A stretch of 64,000 bases of DNA, taken from Luteibacter aegosomatissinici. Its GTDB lineage: Bacteria > Pseudomonadota > Gammaproteobacteria > Xanthomonadales > Rhodanobacteraceae. The translations under genes and the position numbers were made by a program. Below, in pieces: positions 1 to 8,303 of this stretch; position 1 is the stretch's first letter, and each line of letters begins with the position of its first letter. Location of the stretch: NCBI RefSeq assembly GCF_023078495.1, contig NZ_CP095742.1, forward strand, positions 2,418,001-2,482,000, written 5' to 3'. The notes beneath the pieces were generated by a model that saw only the letters and a program-made list of their open reading frames with translations, searched no databases and was not told the DNA's origin.

Positions 1-458
1 TCCTCTCATTTGAGGTAAATCCGCAGCCAGGGTTTGTTGATGATGTTGAAGCGTCCGCCGATTGGGTCATTACAGATCACTCATGCGCTCCCAAACATCC
101 GATTTCAGGAGTGCCCATCGAAAACACCGCGCACCTGGCAGCCCGTGTCGAACGAAGCGGCGCCTCGTACGTCGTTTCGACCTTGACAGATCAGGTCGAG
201 GGCGACCGCTGTCACTGGTCCCTAGCTCTCGTCGATGTGCGTTTCTTTAACGGAGGTAGGCTTGTGGGTGGCGCAGGAATCACTCCGGATGCCGTGCAGC
301 AACTACCGGTTAAGCCGGTCACCATCGTTTGCCAACCTAGTTCATTGGCGCCGGTCGACTGCATGTCACTTGAAGCAGCAAGAAATACGTTCTTCAAACA
401 CCCAGACGTCAATCGTTTTCAGATCACGATAAAGGACTCTCAGCATTACCACCTCTAA
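1..458 (+). CDS. hypothetical protein, C-terminal part (cut by left edge)
   Basis: The reading frame that ends at the TAA at 456-458 stays open back to base 3, so this is probably the tail of a longer gene that starts outside the window. The GTG at 111 has an AGGA directly against it with no usable spacing, which argues against an internal start there. The visible product is about 151 residues, soluble and mixed in composition, ending QHYHL. It contains two cysteines about ten residues apart near its end but shows no family motif I recognise. No function is assigned. A stretch of about 230 bases without a gene follows, before the convergent membrane-protein operon. Confidence 0.5.
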   Translation, partial: LSFEVNPQPGFVDDVEASADWVITDHSCAPKHPISGVPIENTAHLAARVERSGASYVVSTLTDQVEGDRCHWSLALVDVRFFNGGRLVGGAGITPDAVQQLPVKPVTIVCQPSSLAPVDCMSLEAARNTFFKHPDVNRFQITIKDSQHYHL

Positions 459-690
459 CGCCGATTTGGTAGGTCTTTTGTCATTGGTTTACAACTCGCT
501 TCCAACGGCGGGGCAAGATCTGCTGATTAATGGGACACGTTGGTCGTCAGCGGAATCCTGTATGCCCACTTGCTATCGCAACTCCGGTTTCCGCTGCAGC
601 ACAGGCGCCTAGAGTTGCCGCACTGTTGATTCAAACGAATTGATTATGAATTTCGTCGTGGCAGTGAGACCTGGGATTCAATCGTGCGAG

Positions 691-1038
691 TTAGGCCTTC
701 TTGAAGGCCTGCCAGAACGCCATAACCGCAAAGATCCCAATGCCACCCAATCCGCCACTCAAGGCAGTGACCGTGGCCCAGTACAGGATTGGATGTTCTG
801 CGTGATGGAAGGTTGCGCTCCCGCCTCCCCTGCTCTGGCCCGTGATGATTCCATTTTCCAATGAATAGACTAAGCCGCCGATACCACCGTAGAACCACAG
901 CGAGAAAGCGATACCCATAAGCATCCATGCGAGCTGGGCGATGCCTTTCTTGGGGCCAGCGCTTCTCCCCTTGTTGTAGAGCGCAATGGCCGCGCTTCCG
1001 CATACAGCACTCGTGATGACTAGGCCGAGCGTTAACAT
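691..1038 (-). CDS. small three-helix membrane protein, paralogue 4 of 4
   Basis: This is the last gene of a leftward operon of four related proteins of about 115 residues. It has three predicted membrane helices (about residues 3-21, 36-60 and 86-110). It shares with its paralogues an ALYNKG-type motif after helix 1, a GGIGGL segment, a QSRGGG loop, a HPILYW motif before helix 3 and a Lys-rich C-terminus (AFKKA). I do not recognise the family. A short hairpin (arms AGGCCTTC and GAAGGCCT, 693-710) overlaps the end of the gene and might help end transcription. A gap of 79 bases separates it from paralogue 3, the widest gap in the operon. Confidence 0.75.
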   Translation of the reverse strand: MLTLGLVITSAVCGSAAIALYNKGRSAGPKKGIAQLAWMLMGIAFSLWFYGGIGGLVYSLENGIITGQSRGGGSATFHHAEHPILYWATVTALSGGLGGIGIFAVMAFWQAFKKA

Positions 1039-1117
1039 GGTTCGGATTCCCGAGGAAATTCACGCGTTTGAGAAGACTATGGGGCGCACCATCGAGCTCT
1101 CTGATCCGGATGACAAA

Positions 1118-1462
1118 TCAGCCCTTCTTAAGGGCTTTGCAGGCAGCGACAACGGTAAAAACGGCGAAGATGCCTATCGCGACCGTAAGCATGCCCAGTG
1201 CACCCCAGAAGAAGACAGGGTGTTCGTTGCGGTGGAACGTCACGCTGCCGCTTCTACTGCCGTATACGACGATACCTCTTTCGATCACGTCCCCCAGTCC
1301 GCCGATGGCGCCAACGACATAGGTACCCAGCCCAATGGCGGCAAGAACCCATGCAAGCCGGGCCGCCCCGTTTCTTGCCCCGTCCGTGATCGCCTTGTTG
1401 AACAGGGCAATCAATATGCTGGCACTCGCCGACCCGGCGATGACATAACCTATCGCAATCAT
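1118..1462 (-). CDS. small three-helix membrane protein, paralogue 3 of 4
   Basis: A 114-residue membrane protein with the same plan as its neighbours: an N-terminal helix, the motif ALFNKA, a second helix with GAIGGL, a polar loop with SRSG, the motif HPVFFW and a third helix ending in KALKKG. Its ATG overlaps the stop codon of paralogue 2 by four bases (ATGA at 1459-1462), which indicates translational coupling. It is the most diverged of the four in the middle loop, where VVYGSRSGSV replaces the TGQSRGGGSA seen in paralogues 2 and 4. The function is unknown. The family seems to need several copies, which fits an immunity or membrane-stress role, but that is inference. Confidence 0.75.
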   Translation of the reverse strand: MIAIGYVIAGSASASILIALFNKAITDGARNGAARLAWVLAAIGLGTYVVGAIGGLGDVIERGIVVYGSRSGSVTFHRNEHPVFFWGALGMLTVAIGIFAVFTVVAACKALKKG

Positions 1463-1863
1463 TCATCTACCTCCCCACGGGTATAGCGCGCGCCAGTCTT
1501 GGCGACCTTGTTGAGGGTTTTCCGGTCGAGGGCTTTCCAGAAACACATCAGCGCAAAAAAGGCGAACACCCCAAGTCCCGCCGTCAGGGCGAGAAAGGTG
1601 ATCCAAAAAAGGATGGGATGTTCAGCGCGCTGGAATGTAGCGCTTCCGCCACCCCGGCTCTGCCCGGTGACAGTCCCGTGTTCCAGGCAGTAGAGCATCC
1701 CGTCAATGCCACCGCGAACCCATAATGCGAACGAAACGCCCATAAGCGCCCACGCCAACCGAGCCACACCTGCGCTCGGACCATCGCTTTTGCCCTTGTT
1801 GTAGAGCGCCAACATCGCGCTTGCGCATGTCGCCCCAGCAATCAATAGTCCTAATGTCTGCAT
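1459..1863 (-). CDS. small three-helix membrane protein, paralogue 2 of 4
   Basis: A 134-residue protein read from the ATG at 1863 (MQTLGLLIAG). Longer upstream frames lack the conserved first helix and overlap paralogue 1. It has the shared motifs ALYNKG, GGIDGM, TGQSRGGGSA and HPILFW, and is closest to paralogue 4. It differs by a charged tail of about 20 residues after KALDRK, ending GEVDE, which is probably cytoplasmic. It lies 20 bases downstream of paralogue 1 and overlaps paralogue 3 by four bases. No known domain is recognised. Confidence 0.75.
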   Translation of the reverse strand: MQTLGLLIAGATCASAMLALYNKGKSDGPSAGVARLAWALMGVSFALWVRGGIDGMLYCLEHGTVTGQSRGGGSATFQRAEHPILFWITFLALTAGLGVFAFFALMCFWKALDRKTLNKVAKTGARYTRGEVDE

Positions 1864-1883
1864 GTTCGTTGAGAATAGGAGAG

Positions 1884-2228
1884 TTAGCCCTTCTTGAGAG
1901 CTTTCCAAAAACACCCGACGGAAATGGCGGCAAAAATCGCCATGGAACCCACCGATCCGACAAATGCGGTCCAATAAAGAACCGGATGCGCTGAGCGATC
2001 GAGAACGGACGTGCCTGCCCGGCTTTGTATTGCGGTGACCTCATGCTCAAGGGCGTACAGCATTCCGCCTACGCCACCGTAGATCCAGGCAGCAATCGCT
2101 ACGCCGAAGAGCATCCAGGAAATGCGTGCGGCCATGTTCCGCGCACCACCGGTCACAGCCTTGTTAAAGATGGCCACGAGCATGCCGCCGCATCCGGACA
2201 CCGCGATAAGTAACCCGAGTCTTGTCAT
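1884..2228 (-). CDS. small three-helix membrane protein, paralogue 1 of 4
   Basis: A 114-residue membrane protein starting at the ATG at 2228 (MTRLGLLIAV). A longer frame to 2264 exists, but the internal ATG matches the paralogues' N-termini and forms an ATGA overlap with a small ORF upstream. Motifs in order are AIFNKA, GGVGGM, IQSRAG, HPVLYW and FWKALKKG. It is the first large gene of the leftward operon. Its function is unknown. Confidence 0.7.
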   Translation of the reverse strand: MTRLGLLIAVSGCGGMLVAIFNKAVTGGARNMAARISWMLFGVAIAAWIYGGVGGMLYALEHEVTAIQSRAGTSVLDRSAHPVLYWTAFVGSVGSMAIFAAISVGCFWKALKKG

Positions 2229-2386
2229 CGACGTTTGAACCTGGGTCGCGGAGCCGACCGCCACACCACTGCCCCACTACCAAGCCGGCGTAGGGTTAGC
2301 CGTAGCTGGCCGCGACCGATCACGCCCCCACCTACGCAAATGGTCAACGCAAGCTCACGCCTGCGGACATCGTACGATGCGCTCAT
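2225..2386 (-). CDS. possible small protein leading the paralogue operon
   Basis: A 53-codon frame starts at the ATG at 2386 behind a good ribosome site (GGGGGA about four bases upstream on the minus strand). Its TGA overlaps the ATG of paralogue 1 by four bases. The product is strongly basic, with one short hydrophobic stretch (LALTICVGGGVIG) and a C-terminus rich in Arg. It may be a real short membrane peptide or only a leader whose translation couples to the next gene. The evidence is the ribosome site and the overlap alone, so confidence is low. Confidence 0.3.
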   Translation of the reverse strand: MSASYDVRRRELALTICVGGGVIGRGQLRLTLRRLGSGAVVWRSAPRPRFKRR

Positions 2387-2570
2387 GTGTTCCCCCGGCC
2401 CGACATCACTGTCCAGCGCCCGATCCTTCCTTCCAGGCGCAATGCCGGCTGAGAGTGCCACAAGTTCTTGCGGAAAGCGCTACCAATTCTGGGCAAGACT
2501 AGGGGGATACGCGGGCCATCCTAAGTTGCGGCCCGAACTGGTCAGTGCAGAAAATTACTCGGGAGCGACG

Positions 2571-2954
2571 ATGATGACGTATCGGTCCGCGCATGTAGCA
2601 CTGTTGATGGTGATGGTCGTCGGCTGTGCAAGCACCAGGGCGGCTGAGCCTTCGAAAGGGCTTTCGGTCGATCAGGCGAAAGCGAAGGCGGAAGCGTTGA
2701 CGCGAACTGTCTATCAAGGGGCGCATCTGTATCCGGAACTGGAGGAGCAGATGTCGCCAGGCTTCTATGGATTGGAATTGCACTGGGATCAAGCGGTCGA
2801 AGGCAGCCAGGTCGCGGCGTTCCTTCAAGTTGATAGGTTGAACGGCAATGTGTTCGAAGTATCGGGGGTAACCTGCTACCAGTACGGGCAGGACAAGAAA
2901 ATGCATGAGGTTCATCCCCACGGCGCGCTGCGTCTGCCAGACGTCTGCATGTAA
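2571..2954 (+). CDS. small lipoprotein, function unknown
   Basis: A 127-residue protein. The ATG at 2571 follows GGGAG with a five-base gap and gives a clear lipoprotein signal (hydrophobic run, then VVGC as lipobox, modified Cys near residue 19). Upstream in-frame codons give no signal peptide and were rejected. The mature part begins with a helical charged segment (DQAKAKAEALTR). It continues into a beta-like region with LHWDQA and two cysteines in the last 30 residues (VTCYQYGQ and PDVCM) that could form a disulphide. I do not recognise the family. It is divergent from the small membrane-protein operon. Confidence 0.65.
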   Translation: MMTYRSAHVALLMVMVVGCASTRAAEPSKGLSVDQAKAKAEALTRTVYQGAHLYPELEEQMSPGFYGLELHWDQAVEGSQVAAFLQVDRLNGNVFEVSGVTCYQYGQDKKMHEVHPHGALRLPDVCM

Positions 2955-3178
2955 CCCTCAGCTTCGGGACGGGTTCGACCGTCGCCAAGAAGTCTCGTTA
3001 TATGAAGGGGATCGGATCACTGGAGGTGGAGCCCTGGCCACGGCGATACCCCGAAGAGCAATCGCCCTCAATCGCTAATCGAATACGGCGAGGTGACTTC
3101 CGTCGCCCGCAACACCGCCGGATGATCGCCGCGCCAGGGGACAATTCGTGCCCCGGGGTTCTCGGGGGGGCAATCTGA

Positions 3179-4267
3179 TTGAAATTACGATTCCTGGCTA
3201 TCCTGTCACTCGCCTGCGGCTCTGCGGCGGGAACTGACGCGCGCCTCGATCGGGCCGCGCTCCCGGGCCGGCTGTTCTTCGTCGCATATGACCGGGTGCA
3301 CGCGCCCCCTCCAGGGCATCCGATAACTCGAAAGCTTTACGTGATACCGGCCAGCGGAGCGGCGGCGCCCATCGAGGTTATTTCCGATGAGCTGGTCTCC
3401 GGACTCGTCGGCTACCCGGCCCGGCATGCGGTGGGTGTCAACCTGAGTGCCGGGCCCAACCGGAGTTCCTTTCTCATCGACACCGGCGCGCCACATTTCC
3501 TCAAGACGCCGCTCATCCCGTGGGAAGTGCAAAGCCCTTTCAGTTCACCTGACTGGACGACTCCCGACGCTCCACCAGCGATGCAAGCGCAACGTTACTT
3601 GTCGACACAGATAACGGTCGCACCGGACGGACAGCGCGTCGCTGGCATCATGGGTCCCGGGATGCGCATGTGCATCGCGCCCACCAGTGGCAATGAACCG
3701 CTGCTTTGTGCGGTCGAAGTTCGTGCTTGCGACAGTCATTTCGCGTCGTGGTCGCCTGATGGAAAAGCGATCGTCTTCGCCGGGGCGATCAAGGCCGATC
3801 GCAGCAGCTGCAATCTCCATGAGCTTTTTATCATGGATACCAGCACTGGCGTGACCCGCCAGCTAACGGATATTCCTGGCGACCGCCTGGGTCGGGAGAT
3901 GCGCGAAGCCATTGTCGTTAAGGGCGATGCGACGGATCGCAGGCACAAATCGAACCACCCCGTCTGGTCGCCCGACGCCCAATGGATCGCGTTCAATTCG
4001 CCCAAGGGGATCTCGCTCATTCACCCTGATGGGACCGGACTTCACGTGATCATCAAACCGCTCGGCATCGATCCGGCCTGGTCGCCCGATGGCACGCTCA
4101 TCGCTTACCTCGTGCCGCACAGGGGCGCAGGCGATAAGCGCCGCTTCCCACGGCGTTTCGATATCCCGTGGGTCATCCATGTGTCCAGGGCCGATGGAGC
4201 CGGCGATACGCAGATATCCGATGACAGCGGTGCATTGGCGGTGATGGAGTTAGTGTGGATGGACTAA
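3179..4267 (+). CDS. secreted TolB-like beta-propeller (PD40) protein
   Basis: A 362-residue protein starting at TTG 3179 after a G-rich stretch. The first 18 residues form a signal peptide (MKLRFLAILSLACGSAAG). The rest contains WD40-like PD40 propeller blades. Repeated motifs are SWSPDGKAIVFAG, VWSPDAQWIAFNS and AWSPDGTLIAYLV, which is the S/W-SPDG-x-I-A/V-F pattern of TolB and related periplasmic propellers. It has no peptidase domain of the DPP-IV type, so it is probably a binding or scaffold protein outside the inner membrane. The start is uncertain because it is TTG. It stands alone, about 130 bases before the autotransporter. Confidence 0.75.
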   Translation: MKLRFLAILSLACGSAAGTDARLDRAALPGRLFFVAYDRVHAPPPGHPITRKLYVIPASGAAAPIEVISDELVSGLVGYPARHAVGVNLSAGPNRSSFLIDTGAPHFLKTPLIPWEVQSPFSSPDWTTPDAPPAMQAQRYLSTQITVAPDGQRVAGIMGPGMRMCIAPTSGNEPLLCAVEVRACDSHFASWSPDGKAIVFAGAIKADRSSCNLHELFIMDTSTGVTRQLTDIPGDRLGREMREAIVVKGDATDRRHKSNHPVWSPDAQWIAFNSPKGISLIHPDGTGLHVIIKPLGIDPAWSPDGTLIAYLVPHRGAGDKRRFPRRFDIPWVIHVSRADGAGDTQISDDSGALAVMELVWMD

Positions 4268-4401
4268 GACCTGCGCCGTTGCTGCTTCGGACCTGATAGG
4301 CGGCGCGGCCCCGGGGCCTCTTTAGCTTCGATTGCCCATCCTCATCGCACTGGCGTACCGAAGGATCTTGCGGCAAGATGCTGCGACAACAGGGGAAGAG
4401 C

Positions 4402-7400
4402 ATGGAAGAATCACGGGATCCGGGAGTGTCCGGTCGCATGCCCATGGGTGAATGGGTCAGGCCTGCCGCGTTGGCGTTTGCAGTGGCCGTGGCGCTCGGG
4501 CTATCGGGGTGTGGCGGCGGTGGCGGAGGCAATACGAGGCCTTCGACGACGCCAGCGGCACCGCCGGTGACGCCGCCACCGGCGAGTAACCCTCCACCTG
4601 CGGATAATCCCCCGCCCGTCGGCAACCCTCCCCCACCAAGCACCCCGGTATTCACTGGCGGCGAAATCGATGTTGACACCAGCGAGTCTGTCGAACTGCC
4701 CGGCAGCTACGGCGGCCCGATCGACTTGATCAAAGGTGGCGAGGGCTCGCTCATTCTGACCGGCAACAGCACGTATACCGGTGGCACCACCATCAAGCAG
4801 GGCACGTTGCAACTCGGCAACGGGGGCATCACGGGATCAATCAAGGGCGACGTCCAGAATGATGGACAGTTTGCCTTCTATCGCAGCGACGACGTCACGT
4901 TCGACGGCTTGATCAGCGGGACGGGAGTGCTAAACCAGCACGGTGGCGGGAGGCTCACCATAACGGCCGCCAATACCTACACAGGTGGAACAAGCGTCGG
5001 CGGTGGCACCCTGGAAGTGGCGCCGGGAGCGGCGCTAGGCACGGGCGATGTCACCGTAGGCTTGTATGTTGCCCCCGCACTGTCGGCGACACTACAGGTC
5101 GATCGGGGTGCTGCGCTTCCCAACACGGTCTGGCTCGCGGGCCATGGCGTTTTGGACAATACCGGCCTCGTCGGTGGTGACGTACCGCTAGCCGTTCGCT
5201 CCGTGAACATACTGCCCGGCTCCGCGCCTGTCGTTTTGAATCACGACGGCGGAATGATCAAGGGTGCCGGCTACTCCATCCAGATTTACGATGCCGATGC
5301 CCTCGTTCGGAACAGTAGCGGTGGCACGATTGATGGCGTGCAATTCGGCATGCTTCTCGGCTATGGCGGTAGGGTCGAGAACGATGGTGTCGGTAGCCTC
5401 ATTCGTTCCGATACAGCGGCTGCCATTACCACGCAGGCGATCGGGACAAGCATTCGGAATACCGACGGCGCAACGATCACCGGGTGGCTGGGCCTTGACC
5501 TGCAGGCCGGTGGTGGCGTGACCAACGCTGGTGTGGGTAGTTCAATCTCCGGAATCTACAGCGGCATCATGGCTGCGGGTGGCTCGGCATCGGTTAGCAA
5601 CACGGGCGGCGCCAGGATCTCGAGCGCCGGAACAACGATTTCCCTGGAGCGCGGCGGCAGCGTCGTGAATGGCAGTGGCTCCCTCATCGAAACCCGCGGC
5701 ACGGCGACGGGGCCCTGCATCACGGTGGGCGTGTGCGCGATTTCCGCGGGTTCGTATCTGGACACCTTCGGCAACGTCCGCGGCGGCCTGGTACTGAGCA
5801 ACGCGGGAACGATCGTTGGCAATATCCAGGTGGCTCACGACGCAGGTGCCGACGTGACACTGTTTGCAGGTAGCTCCATTCGCGGCGACCTCGATATCGG
5901 TTCGGGCCGCCTGACATTTGATGGAGCGTCAGGACAGGCGCAGCTGTACTCGCAGGCGGTCACGGGAAGAACGACGTTCACGGGCGGCTTGACGGTGCGG
6001 GGTGGAAGTCAGTGGAACATCGACAACGACGATCTCCAGTTGAACAGTGTCACCATCACCGATGGCACCTTGCAGGTGGGCAACGGCGGTACGACAGGCT
6101 CGATTGGCCCCGGCGCCAATGTCGACATCTACCACGGTAATCTGGTGTTCAACCGGAGTGACGATCTGACGTTCGACGGGAGCATTTCGAGCGGTCACTC
6201 CGAGGCTTACGACGGCACACTCGTCCAGGCCGGCACCGGTACATTGACACTTGTGCTGGGAGACAACGACCTCAGTCCCACGCACGTCAGGATTGATCGC
6301 GGCACGTTGCAGATCGATAACACGGGTGCGATGCCAGGAAGCGAAATCAGTAGCTACCCCTTTGCTACGGACATCGTGAACAATGGCTCGCTCGTCTTTG
6401 ACAGCTCCCTGAATATCTTCACCGGCAGCATCTCCGGCTCAGGCTCGGTCACACAAAATGGCTCGGCCGCTTTGATCATGGATGGCCGAAGCACCTACAC
6501 CGGCGGCCTCATGATCCATTCGGGCTCGGTGATGACCTCGGACGTTTTACCCGGCGACGTAACGGTAAGTCAGGCGGCCGTCCTGAGCGGCGGTGGCCGG
6601 GCGCCGCAACCAGGCCTGCCAGGTGTCGGCGGAAATCTGGCCAATGCCGGAAGGGTCGTGCTCGCTGGTGGTGACGCGGTTATTGGCGGCAACTACAACC
6701 AGTTATCCAGTGGCACGCTCGCGGTCAAGCTTGGCAGCAAGCTTGCGGTAAATGGCACTGCGACGCTGGGCGGTGGCGTATTGGAAATCACGGGTGCGGA
6801 AGCCGGTTACACCAGCAATACGCACACTGACGTACTTACGGCGACAGGTGGCCTCAACGGCACCTTCGACAGACTGGTCAAAGACACCGGTGTGGTGTTC
6901 ACTGCGACCACCATCACATACGACGCACATGGCGCGTGGCTCGATACGACGGGGCTGGACGTAACGACGGCGGCCGCGGGTAATGGGGTCACCTACACGC
7001 CGGCCTCCTTCCGCAGTGCGCAGCGAGTACAAGGCGCCTTCACCCAGCTGGATGATCACGCGGCCGCTGGCAGCGCCTCGGGCGTATCCAGTGATTTCGT
7101 GCGCGCCGCAGGACAGTTCCAGCAGGCACCGACATTGGAGGCTGCGCAAGCGTCGCTGCAGAGCCTGTCGGGCCAGCTTCATGCGGCCAGCGCGGCCATG
7201 ACATTCGAGGCTATCGATGCCTCCACCCGGGCCATGTCCGATCACCTCGACGATCTGCTCGGCAAGAACAGCGGTGTTGGCGTCTGGACCCAGAATCTCA
7301 ACGTGGGTGGTGACATGGGTCGGGCCGGCTATGACGGCGTGGGTTTCCAGTTGAATGGCTGGCTCGTCGGTAGTGATCGACAGATCGGCAACGCCGGCGT

Positions 7401-8100
7401 AGCGGGTTTCGCGTTTGGCCAGAGCCAGGGGCGTCAACAGCTTGATCGGAGTTATGACCACAACCGCAGCCGCAACACCGAGGGTATGTTCTACGCCGCT
7501 GGTCTACAGGGGAACTGGTATACGCAGGGGCGCGTCGGATTTGGCCAGTTCCGTCAGGACGTCAGTCGTCAGCTCCTGCTGGGAGTGAGTCAGCAAGGTG
7601 TGGCCACGCGTTTCGGCGGCAACTACAGGGTGGCCTACGGCGAAAGCGGTCTGCACCTGGACTGGGCCGGAAGTCGCCTGATGCCTAACATCAATGTCGA
7701 ATACGCCAGCATCGATCGCGGCGGCTTCGCCGAACAGGGTGCGGGCGGGTTCGGCTTACGCAGCAACGCGCAATCGGTGACCCGTTGGCAGGCGGGCCTG
7801 GGCATGCGGGCTGCCCATCATTGGGCTATCGATGGCGGGCGCGCCGTCGACCTCAACGCTGGAGTACAGTTTCGCAGGACGGTTGCCTCAAAGGGCGAGG
7901 TGTTCGACGCCAGCTTCGTCGGCCTTCAGGAATGGCAGCCGCTTGGCGGGATTGGCCTGTCGCGGTACAGCGGCGTGTTGAACATCGGCCTCGATGCGAC
8001 GCTGTCGGCGCGCACGACAGTAAAACTCGGATATGACTACCAGAAGGGCCAGCGCGACCAGGCTCAGGCGCTCTCGGCTCATCTGGTTATGGCGTTCTAA
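4402..8100 (+). CDS. autotransporter with lipoprotein-type signal and PATR repeats
   Basis: A type Va secretion protein of 1,232 residues. The ATG at 4402 was chosen because AGGGGA lies five bases upstream; an in-frame ATG at 4378 has a poor site. The N-terminus has a hydrophobic core followed by LSGC and a poly-Gly run, which looks like a lipobox. A Pro-rich linker (about residues 45-85) comes next. The passenger carries PATR-type repeats such as TGNSTYTGGTTIKQGTLQLG and is rich in Gly, Thr and Ser, as expected for a beta-helix. The last 280 or so residues form the autotransporter barrel, starting near GVGVWTQNLNVGG and ending in Phe (LVMAF). No protease or lipase motif is visible, so an adhesive role is inferred. 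Confidence 0.85.
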   Translation: MEESRDPGVSGRMPMGEWVRPAALAFAVAVALGLSGCGGGGGGNTRPSTTPAAPPVTPPPASNPPPADNPPPVGNPPPPSTPVFTGGEIDVDTSESVELPGSYGGPIDLIKGGEGSLILTGNSTYTGGTTIKQGTLQLGNGGITGSIKGDVQNDGQFAFYRSDDVTFDGLISGTGVLNQHGGGRLTITAANTYTGGTSVGGGTLEVAPGAALGTGDVTVGLYVAPALSATLQVDRGAALPNTVWLAGHGVLDNTGLVGGDVPLAVRSVNILPGSAPVVLNHDGGMIKGAGYSIQIYDADALVRNSSGGTIDGVQFGMLLGYGGRVENDGVGSLIRSDTAAAITTQAIGTSIRNTDGATITGWLGLDLQAGGGVTNAGVGSSISGIYSGIMAAGGSASVSNTGGARISSAGTTISLERGGSVVNGSGSLIETRGTATGPCITVGVCAISAGSYLDTFGNVRGGLVLSNAGTIVGNIQVAHDAGADVTLFAGSSIRGDLDIGSGRLTFDGASGQAQLYSQAVTGRTTFTGGLTVRGGSQWNIDNDDLQLNSVTITDGTLQVGNGGTTGSIGPGANVDIYHGNLVFNRSDDLTFDGSISSGHSEAYDGTLVQAGTGTLTLVLGDNDLSPTHVRIDRGTLQIDNTGAMPGSEISSYPFATDIVNNGSLVFDSSLNIFTGSISGSGSVTQNGSAALIMDGRSTYTGGLMIHSGSVMTSDVLPGDVTVSQAAVLSGGGRAPQPGLPGVGGNLANAGRVVLAGGDAVIGGNYNQLSSGTLAVKLGSKLAVNGTATLGGGVLEITGAEAGYTSNTHTDVLTATGGLNGTFDRLVKDTGVVFTATTITYDAHGAWLDTTGLDVTTAAAGNGVTYTPASFRSAQRVQGAFTQLDDHAAAGSASGVSSDFVRAAGQFQQAPTLEAAQASLQSLSGQLHAASAAMTFEAIDASTRAMSDHLDDLLGKNSGVGVWTQNLNVGGDMGRAGYDGVGFQLNGWLVGSDRQIGNAGVAGFAFGQSQGRQQLDRSYDHNRSRNTEGMFYAAGLQGNWYTQGRVGFGQFRQDVSRQLLLGVSQQGVATRFGGNYRVAYGESGLHLDWAGSRLMPNINVEYASIDRGGFAEQGAGGFGLRSNAQSVTRWQAGLGMRAAHHWAIDGGRAVDLNAGVQFRRTVASKGEVFDASFVGLQEWQPLGGIGLSRYSGVLNIGLDATLSARTTVKLGYDYQKGQRDQAQALSAHLVMAF

Positions 8101-8282
8101 GCGCGATGATCCATGTGTCCCCCGGGCGCGCCGGGAGGCTACCCATCTCATTGTTGCGGGCCCATCACTCCGTCAACCCATTGCCATTCCTGCCAAATCC
8201 GGCAACCCTACCCCCTGGCCCGCCACCGGAGTTGGGCCCAACGTATCCGAGCCGCCCTAAGCGGCCACAAGGGGACTACCAC

Positions 8283-8303
8283 ATGACCGGACGACTTTCG
8301 TGA
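8283..8303 (+). promoter_or_regulatory. six-codon leader ORF coupled to the OPT transporter start
   Basis: The ATG at 8283 has AAGGGGA a few bases upstream and encodes MTGRLS followed by TGA at 8301-8303. That stop overlaps the GTG start of the transporter by two bases in a GTGA arrangement. The strong ribosome site therefore serves the leader, and the transporter start has none of its own, so initiation there probably depends on termination of the leader. A frame error in the sequence could also produce this picture. Confidence 0.4.
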
